The notes under the pieces: generated by a model | Told to the model about the DNA's origin: nothing | What the model saw: only the letters and a program-made list of their open reading frames with translations | The model's database searches: none | From: JAHFRG01 sp036522275 | GTDB taxonomy: Bacteria; Pseudomonadota; Gammaproteobacteria; Burkholderiales; JAHFRG01 | Length of the DNA stretch: 8,941 bases | Assembly: GCA_036522275.1 (NCBI GenBank) | Contig: DATDGC010000015.1 | Coordinates: 1 to 8,941 of the forward strand | Direction: 5' to 3' | Translations under genes and position numbers: made by a program | Part shown: piece by piece, positions 1 through 4,929 of the stretch | Layout of the letters: the number at the start of each line of letters is the position of its first letter | How positions within the stretch are numbered: position 1 is the first letter of the stretch

Positions 1-2
1 CC

Positions 3-332
3 GACCTCGACGAATGCCACGGGCGCGTGAGCACGATTCTGTGGGACGGCAAGGAAATGAGCATGTATCACTACGTACTGACGCGCGAGTACCCGTACAC
101 GGTCGGCTGCTTCCGCGGCACGCCCTTGCGCGTGGCGGGGCATGCCGGTGGCGGCTCACCTCCCGGCAACGGCCAGGGCCGGATGCGGCAACCACCTGCC
201 GAAGCGATTACGGCCTGCGCCGGACTATCATCTGGTTCGCAGTGCCGGTTCATATCCCCCCGCGGCGACGAAATTTCCGGAACGTGCCGCTCGCCTGCCG
301 GTGGGCTGGCGTGTGTGCCGGAACGGCCGTAA
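3..332 (+). CDS. YHYH-domain protein, 3' part (5' end outside window)
   Basis: Open from the window edge in frame 3 to a TAA at 330-332, giving 109 residues of a longer protein. The first 40 residues hold the end of a YHYH-type domain: an LDECHGR start, then MYHYVLTREYPYTVGCFRG with the conserved HY pair and the GCxRG end. Proteins with this domain are usually exported; their function is not well established. A Gly/Pro-rich linker follows. The last ~45 residues form a second module with four cysteines in the pattern ACxGLxxGxxCxF...GTC...LACVP, which probably makes two disulfides outside the cytoplasm. The GTG at 27 lies inside the domain, so it is not the real start. The signal peptide and the rest of the domain would lie upstream of the window. 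Confidence 0.75.
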   Translation, partial: DLDECHGRVSTILWDGKEMSMYHYVLTREYPYTVGCFRGTPLRVAGHAGGGSPPGNGQGRMRQPPAEAITACAGLSSGSQCRFISPRGDEISGTCRSPAGGLACVPERP

Positions 333-401
333 GAGATTTCGTCAGAATTGTCGGTGGCAGCTGAAGCAATCTAGAACGTACGTGCATTGCAGTAGGTGGC
401 A

Positions 402-487
402 ACCGGCCAAAACCGGACACTGGCGAGAAGTCATATCCATCGGGTAGCCTGAGGGGTTCGAGCCCCGCTCGGCTCCCCGATCAGGAC
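402..487 (+). repeat. Dispersed repeat copy A (CCGGCCAAAACCGGACA family)
   Basis: This lies in the 330-bp gap between the YHYH gene and the next gene. The core CCGGCCAAAACCGGACA is at 403-419. It is followed by a GGCGAGA...TAGCCTGAG segment and a T-arm-like GGTTCGAGCCCC, then GGCTCCCCGA. The same order occurs in copy B (6185-6265), roughly 80% identical by eye over 80 bp. A further family fragment, GCTTTCAGAA inside a 6-bp hairpin at 519-533, also recurs near copy B at about 6122. The rest of the gap (333-400 and 534-640) holds no gene that I can see. Confidence 0.7.
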
Positions 488-662
488 GGGCCCAGTTGCT
501 ACCGCGCTGTCAACGGCTCGCTTTCAGAAAGCGTTAACCTTATCACCGCCCGGGCTGGAGGCGAAAGGTACAGCCTTCGTCGGGGGGTGGCTGTTACTCC
601 CTGGAAGCATGAACAGCACTTTGCTTTCTTTTTACAACTGACTTTAGAAGAAAGGACTGCCA

Positions 663-938
663 ATGAGGAATATCGTCGCCAGCACGTTGTTTGGAAGCCT
701 GCTCGCTTTCTCGAGCCTATATGCGCACGCCGAGACCTATCAGCAGGAACGGCAACACCATCCTAGGATCGCGCGGGCAATCAATGAACTGAAGGAGGCA
801 ATCAAGTACATGGAAGCGGCACCGCACGACTTCGGCGGGCACAAGGCGGCCGCAATCGCGTCGAGCAAGCAGGCCATCACCGACTTGCAGGAAGCCTTGA
901 AATACCGGGAAGCGAAAGACACCAAGAAAGGTAAGTAA
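663..938 (+). CDS. Small exported alpha-helical protein, unknown function
   Basis: 91 aa. The start ATG at 663 is preceded by an AGAAAGGA ribosome binding site at about 650-656. Residues 1-23 are a clear Sec signal peptide with an AHA-type cleavage site before ETY, so the mature protein is about 68 residues and probably periplasmic. The mature part looks like two amphipathic helices: HPRIARAINELKEAIKYMEAA, then an HDFGGHKAAAIASSKQAI turn and helix, with a lysine-rich tail. I have seen the APHDFGGHKAAAI style of motif in small hypothetical proteins of beta-proteobacteria, but no function is known to me. It stands alone, converging on the FecR-domain gene. No cysteines or catalytic motif are present. 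Confidence 0.8.
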   Translation: MRNIVASTLFGSLLAFSSLYAHAETYQQERQHHPRIARAINELKEAIKYMEAAPHDFGGHKAAAIASSKQAITDLQEALKYREAKDTKKGK

Positions 939-958
939 TTCTTCTGCGTCACCGTTTT

Positions 959-993
959 CGGGAGCGGACGGCCGTCAAGGTCTTCTGCTCCCG
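959..993. repeat. Inverted repeat between convergent genes
   Basis: CGGGAGC at 959-965 pairs with GCTCCCG at 987-993, a 7-bp stem with a 21-nt loop that itself contains the palindrome GACGGCCGTC. It sits 20 bp after the stop of the small exported protein. It could act as a transcript end hairpin, but no T-run follows, so I do not call it a terminator. Confidence 0.35.
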
Positions 994-1022
994 ATAGCTG
1001 GCGTTGAGTGCCGGCTTCCCAA
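988..1022 (+). repeat. Dispersed repeat fragment F
   Basis: Bases 992-1020 match 3084-3112 (copy E) at 26 of 29 positions (CGATAG-TGGCG-TGAGTGCCGGCT). Only this one module of the family is present, without the CCGGCCAAAACCGG core. Confidence 0.55.
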
Positions 1023-1108
1023 CCACGCGCTTTGGCAACAATCATTGTCTGCCGTCACGCCGGTCCTCAGTCAAATTCCCGATGCTTTTTCCCTTCCAAC
1101 CGCTTTTT

Positions 1109-1957
1109 CTATCGTTCTTTGACAGCGCGGTTGCCGTGCTGTTTCTCCTTTAAAAGTTCATTGCGCATTTGCTTCTGGTGCGGCGCTTTTTCGCCCATCG
1201 ATTTTTTTCGCTGTTCGGCGCGTTTTTGCTGAACGAACTTGTGGCGATCCAAGCGGCGTTGCTCAATTTGTTGCTTCAGGACCTCGCGCCTCTCCATGAT
1301 GCGCTGCTCGTTGTGGGTGGCGCGGAAAAAGTCCGGAATATGTCCCAACAATCTTGGCGCGGCACGCCCGTGATAGGGCACAAAGCCCGCCTGGTTGGGT
1401 TTGACGAAAATCTTGCCTTGCTTGTTCTGGATGAAACTTTCGCCTTCGTTCACCTTGTCGTACAAGCCCGGCTCGCCTTCCGGCCGGACGGCATGTTCCG
1501 GAATGTAGAGTGGTTCATGGTCGGTGCCGCGAATGCCGATGGTCGCGGTGGGCGTCTTGATTTGGTAGTTCTTGCGCGAGTATTTGCCGATCCAGCCAGT
1601 AATCGAGCGGAAAGTGCCCTTAAACAGCGACAGGATGCTTTTGTCGTTGGCATCGCCCTCGGCGCGGTAGGCTTCGATTTTTATCCTGGTATTGGGGCGC
1701 ACAGCGGTGAAGCCGCCATCCTCCATCCCGACCTGCAGTTCGCCTTCGGCGCCGGTGGCGATGGTATCGCCTTCCTCAAGTGAATCGCCGACAATAGGCA
1801 CCAGAGCCGCATTGCCGCCGCGGGTGATTGTGACGTCGCCTTCAACGAGCTCGATTACGCCGGCTGTGGTTGCGGCATGAGCGGGATTAAAGTGAAACAG
1901 GGCGAGCCAAACCACAGCGCGCCAGATTGAGGATTTATTCATTCTTCTGAGTGGCAT
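1109..1957 (-). CDS. FecR-domain exported protein with basic coiled-coil tail
   Basis: 282 aa from ATG 1957. A second ATG at 1942 (residue 6) also gives a good signal peptide, and neither start has a convincing ribosome binding site. Residues ~7-28 are a Sec signal ending PAHA. Residues ~32-195 match the FecR domain: GVIELVEGDVTITRG, then GDSLEEGDTIATGAEGELQV, RPNTRIKIE and the signature TPTATIGIRGTDHE at 135-148. The last ~65 residues are rich in K, R, Q and E and look like a charged helix or coiled coil. FecR itself is a membrane-bound sigma regulator, but many exported proteins use this domain as a beta-rich, possibly surface-binding module. No membrane helix remains after the signal peptide and no fecI or fecA neighbour is visible, so a role in iron signalling is not supported here. 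Confidence 0.85.
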   Translation of the reverse strand: MPLRRMNKSSIWRAVVWLALFHFNPAHAATTAGVIELVEGDVTITRGGNAALVPIVGDSLEEGDTIATGAEGELQVGMEDGGFTAVRPNTRIKIEAYRAEGDANDKSILSLFKGTFRSITGWIGKYSRKNYQIKTPTATIGIRGTDHEPLYIPEHAVRPEGEPGLYDKVNEGESFIQNKQGKIFVKPNQAGFVPYHGRAAPRLLGHIPDFFRATHNEQRIMERREVLKQQIEQRRLDRHKFVQQKRAEQRKKSMGEKAPHQKQMRNELLKEKQHGNRAVKER

Positions 1958-2032
1958 CTAAAGAACATTGGGCGATATACTGCTGTGATTGGCCCGAATT
2001 TGCAAACTGAGCTTAGTCATCTACTACTGGCC

Positions 2033-2065
2033 GCGGCGAACCAACACTAGATCATGCGTCGCCGC
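2033..2065. repeat. Inverted repeat upstream of the FecR-domain gene
   Basis: GCGGCGA (2033-2039) and TCGCCGC (2059-2065) form a perfect 7-bp stem with a 19-nt loop. It is about 75 bp upstream of the FecR-gene start on the minus strand and could be an operator or a leader hairpin. The rest of the 1958-2283 gap holds only repeat copy D and no gene that I can support. Confidence 0.3.
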
Positions 2066-2189
2066 TTCACGCAGTGGGGTAAACTTATTTGCCTGCAGCC
2101 AGCGATCTAAATGGGAATTGCCCTTCATCAGCGACGGTCTCGCCCACGTGCTGGCTTTTTCTATTCATATCGGTGTTAAGTTGACAGAA

Positions 2190-2273
2190 CCCCGAGTAGG
2201 GCTCGAACCAAGAACCCGGATTAACAGTCAGCGGGAATGACCGCTTCGGGTCGATAGCGGGCGTTAAGTGGCC
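2190..2273 (-). repeat. Dispersed repeat copy D with tRNA-Asn-like module
   Basis: Read on the minus strand it contains CTGTTAA, identical to a tRNA-Asn anticodon loop (GTT anticodon), then TTGGTTCGAGCCC like a T-arm, then TCGGGG like an acceptor end. Neither stem pairs properly and no 5' half is present, so it is not a functional tRNA. The other end, CCGCTTCGGGTCGATAGCGG, aligns with the corresponding part of copy C at 8068-8086. Confidence 0.6.
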
Positions 2274-2283
2274 TTCTGAGTTT

Positions 2284-2850
2284 TTACCTGCTCGTCTTCG
2301 CGAAAAGCGGGAGGTACTTACCGTAGCCCTCCGCTTCCAGCCGACTAACTGGGATGAAGCGCAGGGACGCTGAATTAATGCAGTAACGCTTGCCGGTCGG
2401 CGCGGGGCCGTCGTCGAAGATGTGCCCGAGGTGCGAGTTGCCGTTCTTGGAACGGACTTCGGTGCGGACCATGAACAATTTGGTGTCGGTCTTCGTCACG
2501 ACATTCGACGTCTCCAGCGGCTTAGTAAAGCTCGGCCAGCCGGTTCGGGAGTCGTACTTGTCGGTCGAGCTGAACAGCGGTTCGCCCGACACGACGTCGA
2601 CATAGATTCCCTGCTCATGATTGTTCCAGTATTCGTTGTGAAACGGCGGCTCCGTTCCTTCGTGCTGCGTGACCTCGTACTGGATCGGGGTCAGTTTCTT
2701 CTTCAGCACGTCATCGGAAGGCTTGGCGATCTGAGTTTGAGCCTGGGCTTGCATCCTCATTGAACCTCCCTTATTGTTGCGCACCGCAAGAACTGCCACC
2801 ATGACGGCAACCAACACGATCGTCAAAATGAAGCGATTCCTGATCCTCAT
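2284..2850 (-). CDS. msrB: Peptide-methionine (R)-S-oxide reductase, membrane-anchored
   Basis: 188 aa from ATG 2850, preceded by a GGAG site about 9 bp upstream on the minus strand. Reduces methionine-R-sulfoxide in proteins. Residues 7-23 form one hydrophobic helix with basic residues before it, so the enzyme is probably anchored in the inner membrane facing the periplasm, or possibly secreted. After a Gln/Ala linker the MsrB domain runs from about 47 to 175: RTGWPSFTKPL (102-111), RTEVRSKNGNSHLGHIFDD (129-147) with His140 and His143, and RYCINSASLRF (155-165) with the catalytic Cys157. Cys157 is the only cysteine in the protein. Both CxxC zinc pairs and the usual resolving Cys of the GCGWPSF motif (here SRTGWPSF) are absent. 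It stands alone, with no msrA nearby. Confidence 0.95.
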   Translation of the reverse strand: MRIRNRFILTIVLVAVMVAVLAVRNNKGGSMRMQAQAQTQIAKPSDDVLKKKLTPIQYEVTQHEGTEPPFHNEYWNNHEQGIYVDVVSGEPLFSSTDKYDSRTGWPSFTKPLETSNVVTKTDTKLFMVRTEVRSKNGNSHLGHIFDDGPAPTGKRYCINSASLRFIPVSRLEAEGYGKYLPLFAKTSR

Positions 2851-2891
2851 AGGAACCGCTCCGGGGACTGCAATGTTTGGTTTTTAGTCAT
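2847..2891 (-). other. 14-codon ORF overlapping the msrB start (possible coupling peptide)
   Basis: Reads MTKNQTLQSPERFL and stops at a TGA that overlaps the msrB ATG in an ATGA arrangement, as in translationally coupled genes. The site before its ATG (GGGTAGTGATAT) is weak. It may be chance, or the tail of a decayed gene. Confidence 0.25.
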
Positions 2892-2897
2892 ATATCA

Positions 2898-2939
2898 CTA
2901 CCCAAAATAGATTTCGCCGATTGCTTTGTCGAAACTCAT
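2898..2939 (-). other. 13-codon ORF in the msrB leader
   Basis: Reads MSFDKAIGEIYFG, then TAG. A strong ribosome binding site, AAGGAAA, lies about 5 bp before the ATG on the minus strand, better than that of the following ORF. It ends 6 bp before the next small ORF, which in turn overlaps msrB. It could be a leader peptide or a gene remnant; there is no homology that I recognise. Confidence 0.25.
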
Positions 2940-2977
2940 GGTTATTTCCTTACATTTTGATGTTAATGGCTCTCCCG

Positions 2978-2995
2978 GTCGCGAGGGCTCGCGCC
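2978..2995. repeat. GC-rich palindrome upstream of msrB
   Basis: CGCGAG (2980-2985), GG, CTCGCG (2988-2993) is a near-perfect palindrome that extends to GG/CC with one unpaired base. It lies ~40 bp upstream of the leader ORF on the msrB strand, so it could be an operator. It could equally be part of the local repeat debris. Confidence 0.3.
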
Positions 2996-3069
2996 TACTG
3001 ACTGATTGTTACTTTGAAAAGTTTACCAGCTCAGAGTTCACTTTGTCCGCGTGCGACCAGATTAGGCAG

Positions 3070-3132
3070 TGTCCGGTTTTGGTCGATAGTTGGCGCTGAG
3101 TGCCGGCTCCCCGTTCAGGGCTCGAACCTGGC
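3070..3132 (-). repeat. Dispersed repeat copy E
   Basis: TGTCCGGTTTTGGTCG at 3070-3085 is the reverse complement of the family core with one change. It is followed by the CGATAGTTGGCGCTGAG module (26/29 identical to fragment F), then GGCTCCCCG and GGGCTCGAACC, the complement of a tRNA T-arm-like GGTTCGAGCCC. This copy shows how the core, the spacer module and the tRNA-like module join. Confidence 0.6.
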
Positions 3133-3163
3133 GCCTGCGGAAAATTTGAAGCAGTGCTTTCCG

Positions 3164-3223
3164 TCGCGTGGGGATTCTGGATTGACCGGCATCGCGATTC
3201 AATTTGACTCTCGCCCCTTATGA
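3164..3223 (+). repeat. 60-bp direct repeat, copy R1
   Basis: Matches 3842-3901 at 51 of 60 positions without gaps; the first 31 bases differ at only one position. The pair brackets the small membrane-protein gene (3370-3819) with a 678-bp period. The segment AATCAAATCGACTCTGAGCCC, in its copy R2 form, resembles tails that I remember beside IS200-like or REP-associated transposase genes; that link is memory only and not shown here. Confidence 0.8.
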
Positions 3224-3230
3224 TTCTATG

Positions 3231-3308
3231 TTATCCCAACAAATCGGCTTTATTATCCCAACACGATGACGTTATCCGGCAGTGGTGCTGGATAATAAGA
3301 AGTTGGAC
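3231..3308 (+). repeat. TTATCCCAAC motif cluster and long imperfect hairpin (locus 1)
   Basis: TTATCCCAAC occurs at 3231-3240 and 3253-3262, with a partial TTATCCGG at 3272, at spacings of 22 and 19 bp. Superimposed is a hairpin: TTATTATCC (3250-3258) pairs perfectly with GGATAATAA (3290-3298), and outside it CCAAC (3236-3240) pairs with GTTGG (3302-3306). The right end GTTGGAC fits the GTTRRRY core of integron attC sites. The left end TCCCAAC breaks RYYYAAC at its first base, and the spacers on the two sides differ (9 and 3 bp). It could be an attC-like or other recombinase site, or an operator for the gene 60 bp downstream. Confidence 0.45.
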
Positions 3309-3369
3309 CACGCACGGTGAGCGCATCTGACGGAATCCGATTTTTCTCTACGTTCGCGAAAGGAAAGCT

Positions 3370-3819
3370 GTGTCCGCACAAAGCAAGCCTCTTGGCATCG
3401 TTCTGATCGCACTTTATTCTGGCCTTTTCGGTCTGGTCAGTTTCCCAATTGGTTGTACCGCTATTCTTGTCAGTGGCGCGCCTGGCACCGGGGCGCTATT
3501 TTCCATTTTTAGCTTTCTTATTACTGCTGTCGGTATATTGCTTCTTGCTTCCGCGTACGGGCTTTGGACTTTGCAGTCCTGGGGACGGAATTTCAGTTGG
3601 TGGCTTTATGTCATCTCCATTCCTCTGGGTGCAATGTCCATATTTGTGCTCCCTCCGGGGCAACACATGTCCGAGGGCAACACAATTTTACAACTCCTTG
3701 GTATCGCCGTAGACCTCGTAATCATTTGGTATCTTGCCGAGCCTGAAGTTGCTGCCCTTTTCGGGCCAGAGGGCTCAGCCGATGGCGATGCGGAGTATTC
3801 AAGACGTGAGCCCAAATAG
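3370..3819 (+). CDS. Small four-helix inner-membrane protein, unknown function
   Basis: 149 aa, GTG start at 3370 with AAAGGAAAG directly upstream. Four hydrophobic segments at about 8-34, 42-66, 76-95 and 105-123, with a short acidic then basic cytoplasmic tail. Recognisable features are KPLGIVLIALYSGLFGL at the start, YGLWTLQSWGRNFSWWLYVISIPLG in the middle and LLGIAVDLVIIWYLAEPEVAALF at the end. Similar small proteins occur widely as hypothetical membrane proteins. I cannot assign a function, and no catalytic residues stand out. It is flanked by the 60-bp direct repeats R1 and R2 and preceded by the locus 1 hairpin, which suggests that the gene may have moved or been duplicated as a unit. 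Confidence 0.85.
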   Translation: MSAQSKPLGIVLIALYSGLFGLVSFPIGCTAILVSGAPGTGALFSIFSFLITAVGILLLASAYGLWTLQSWGRNFSWWLYVISIPLGAMSIFVLPPGQHMSEGNTILQLLGIAVDLVIIWYLAEPEVAALFGPEGSADGDAEYSRREPK

Positions 3820-3830
3820 CGCACTTGGGC
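3810..3830. repeat. Hairpin at the stop of the four-helix protein gene
   Basis: GCCCAA (3810-3815) pairs with TTGGGC (3825-3830) across a 9-nt loop that contains the TAG stop codon. No T-run follows, so it is weak evidence for a terminator. Confidence 0.35.
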
Positions 3831-3841
3831 ATATCGAATAT

Positions 3842-3901
3842 TCGCGTGAGGATTCTGGATTGACCGGCATCGGGAATCAAATCGACTCTGAGCCCGTATG
3901 A
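3842..3901 (+). repeat. 60-bp direct repeat, copy R2
   Basis: Partner of R1 (3164-3223), 51 of 60 identical, in the 97-bp gap between the four-helix protein gene and the convergent arfB gene. A 10-bp palindrome CGAATATTCG at 3835-3844 overlaps its left edge. Confidence 0.8.
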
Positions 3902-3914
3902 CCTTGGTGCACAC

Positions 3915-3933
3915 GCTCAATCCGCGATTGAGC
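3915..3933 (-). repeat. Perfect hairpin over the arfB stop codon
   Basis: GCTCAATC (3915-3922) and GATTGAGC (3926-3933) form an 8-bp stem with a 3-nt loop, and the arfB TGA lies inside the stem. It may help end transcription of arfB or protect its mRNA. No T-run follows on the minus strand. Confidence 0.45.
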
Positions 3934-4339
3934 CGACCTTTCCCCGCATCTTCTTGACTTGTCCTCGCCGGATCTTGCTTTCCAGGCGCCTTCTCCGGGA
4001 GCTGCGGGTCGGACGGGTGGGTTTGCGTTTTCGCGGGGTCACGGCCACACTCGCGACCAGATCTTGCAGCCGCTTCAGCGCGTCTTCCCTGTTCTTTTCC
4101 AGGCTGCGGTGCTGCTGGGCCTTGATGACGAGCACTCCTTCCCTGGAAATGCGCGAATCCCTCAGGCTCAGGAGCCGTGCCTTGCAGGGGCCGGGAAGCG
4201 ATGAGGCGCGGATGTCGAAGCGCAGGTGCACCGCCGAGGAGACCTTGTTGACGTTCTGGCCTCCCGCTCCCTGCGCGCGAATCGCGCTGATCTCGACGTC
4301 GCTGTCGGAGATTGTGATCGTGGGGAAGATCTTCGGCAT
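3917..4339 (-). CDS. arfB: Ribosome-rescue peptidyl-tRNA hydrolase ArfB (YaeJ)
   Basis: 140 aa from ATG 4339, the usual ArfB length; ATG 4348 is also possible. ArfB enters stalled ribosomes that lack a stop codon in the A site and hydrolyses the peptidyl-tRNA ester. Residues 16-33 (EISAIRAQGAGGQNVNKV) carry the catalytic GGQ at 26-28. Next come the VSSAVHLRFDI strand and the VIKAQQHRSLEKNREDALKRL segment typical of this RF-1-like domain. The last ~35 residues form the basic tail (RKRKPTRPTRSSRRRRLESK...RGQVKKMRGKV) that in ArfB lies in the empty mRNA channel. The reading frame stays open upstream to 4447, but that part overlaps repeat fragment G and does not look like coding. It converges with the four-helix protein gene. 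Confidence 0.95.
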   Translation of the reverse strand: MPKIFPTITISDSDVEISAIRAQGAGGQNVNKVSSAVHLRFDIRASSLPGPCKARLLSLRDSRISREGVLVIKAQQHRSLEKNREDALKRLQDLVASVAVTPRKRKPTRPTRSSRRRRLESKIRRGQVKKMRGKVGSIAD

Positions 4340-4400
4340 GGCTCTCATTCTGGTTCTGGTGCAAAATTGATACGGGTCCACCATCCGTTGTGTTCTAGCG

Positions 4401-4430
4401 ACCCTTTCGGCCAAAACCGGCCATTCGCTA
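4401..4430 (+). repeat. Dispersed repeat fragment G
   Basis: CGGCCAAAACCGG at 4408-4420 is the family core, followed here by CCATTCGC in place of ACATTGG. It lies 60 bp upstream of the arfB start. Confidence 0.5.
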
Positions 4431-4474
4431 CGGGACTCACTACACAAAACAAAAGTGCCATAATGATAATACGT

Positions 4475-4578
4475 ATAACAAATGGTTGTTATCTTGCGCG
4501 GCTATATTATCCCAACGCGTCTTTGTTATCCGAACAGGCGAGAAGAATTATCCCAACACGGCATAGTGAGCGTTAGGC
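4475..4578 (+). repeat. TTATCCCAAC motif cluster ending in GTTAGGC (locus 2)
   Basis: TTATCCCAAC occurs at 4507-4516 and 4548-4557 and TTATCCGAAC at 4526-4535, at spacings of 19 and 22 bp, the same two spacings as locus 1 in the opposite order. A 7-bp inverted repeat ATAACAA/TTGTTAT lies upstream at 4475-4492. The 14 bases 4547-4560 are identical to 3252-3265. The right end AGTGAGCGTTAGGC contains GTTAGGC (4572-4578), which fits the attC GTTRRRY core, and the next ORF starts 22 bp later, the usual spacing of an integron cassette. No good RYYYAAC partner or clean hairpin was found, so the integron reading is tentative. Confidence 0.4.
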
Positions 4579-4600
4579 GCACTCGAAGGGGGGTAGTGGA

Positions 4601-4831
4601 ATGAAGTGTTCCGCGTGTGGTGGAGACCTGGATCAGGGTTTCATGTACGTGCGGGGTATCGGCGGCGCGCTATTCTGGTCCCGCAACAAGGACACCAGCT
4701 TCTGGTCTCGTCAGGAATTAGAGCAAGTGGATTTGGCAGCGGTGAGTATGACCGGCGTTGGCGCTCAGGCTGTCCTCGAGGCATGGAGGTGTAGCAGTTG
4801 CAAGATGCTGACTTTTCGCTCAGTCCGGTGA
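4601..4831 (+). CDS. 76-aa zinc-ribbon protein
   Basis: ATG at 4601 with a purine-rich GGGGGG stretch ending about 12 bp upstream. Two CxxC pairs, CSAC (3-6) and CSSC (64-67), frame the chain and probably bind one zinc. Between them is DLDQGFMYVRGIGGALFWSRNK. This MKCxxCGGxLxxGxxYVRG...xxFWS layout resembles small PF20097/DUF6487-type proteins of unknown function; the family name is from memory. The protein is cytosolic, with no signal or membrane segment. It starts 22 bp after the locus 2 GTTAGGC end and is followed, after a 98-bp gap, by chaA on the same strand. Confidence 0.8.
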   Translation: MKCSACGGDLDQGFMYVRGIGGALFWSRNKDTSFWSRQELEQVDLAAVSMTGVGAQAVLEAWRCSSCKMLTFRSVR

Positions 4832-4833
4832 GC

Positions 4834-4906
4834 AGTTATTGCGCATCGGCATGTTCTGAGAATTTCAATAGTCCTGACCGGCCGGTCTGATGAATAACTG
4901 TTGGGC
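4834..4906 (+). repeat. Inverted repeat between the zinc-ribbon gene and chaA
   Basis: AGTTATT (4834-4840) pairs with AATAACT (4893-4899). Inside it, CATC (4844-4847) pairs with GATG (4889-4892), with GCG bulged on the left. It starts 2 bp after the zinc-ribbon stop and is followed at once by GTTGGGC (4900-4906), another GTTRRRY match, 23 bp before the chaA start. The position is what an attC site would have, but the left RYYYAAC core is missing. Confidence 0.35.
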
Positions 4907-4929
4907 GTAGCGATGAGGGAGCGCTTGCG

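Noticed and set aside
440..480. A tRNA 3' end (GGTTCGAGCCCC) in repeat copy A
   Set aside because: The T-stem fails at two of five pairs and no anticodon arm lies upstream. The same sequence recurs as part of the repeat family.
959..993. Intrinsic terminators at hairpins 959-993, 3810-3830, 3915-3933 and 6017-6037
   Set aside because: None is followed by a T-run in the direction of transcription, so they are recorded as inverted repeats only.
1061..1085. A third, minus-strand copy of the R1/R2 repeat (GCATCGGGAATTTGACTGAG)
   Set aside because: The match is short and needs a gap; it could be chance. It becomes worth keeping only if a genome-wide consensus supports it.
2190..2273. A tRNA-Asn gene on the minus strand
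   Set aside because: Only 3'-half words are present. The anticodon and T stems have several mismatches and there is no D-arm or 5' acceptor strand, so it is a remnant or look-alike.
3606..4364. A 252-codon minus-strand frame across the four-helix protein gene and arfB
   Set aside because: Low-complexity, Gln/Arg/Pro-rich product, out of frame with both well-supported genes.
4340..4447. N-terminal extension of ArfB to a start at 4447
   Set aside because: It overlaps repeat fragment G, would make the protein longer than the family norm, and its residues do not resemble ArfB.
3231..4557. A CRISPR array from the repeated TTATCCCAAC motifs
   Set aside because: The repeats are only 10 bp, the clusters have three members each, the spacers are about 9-12 bp, and there are no cas genes.
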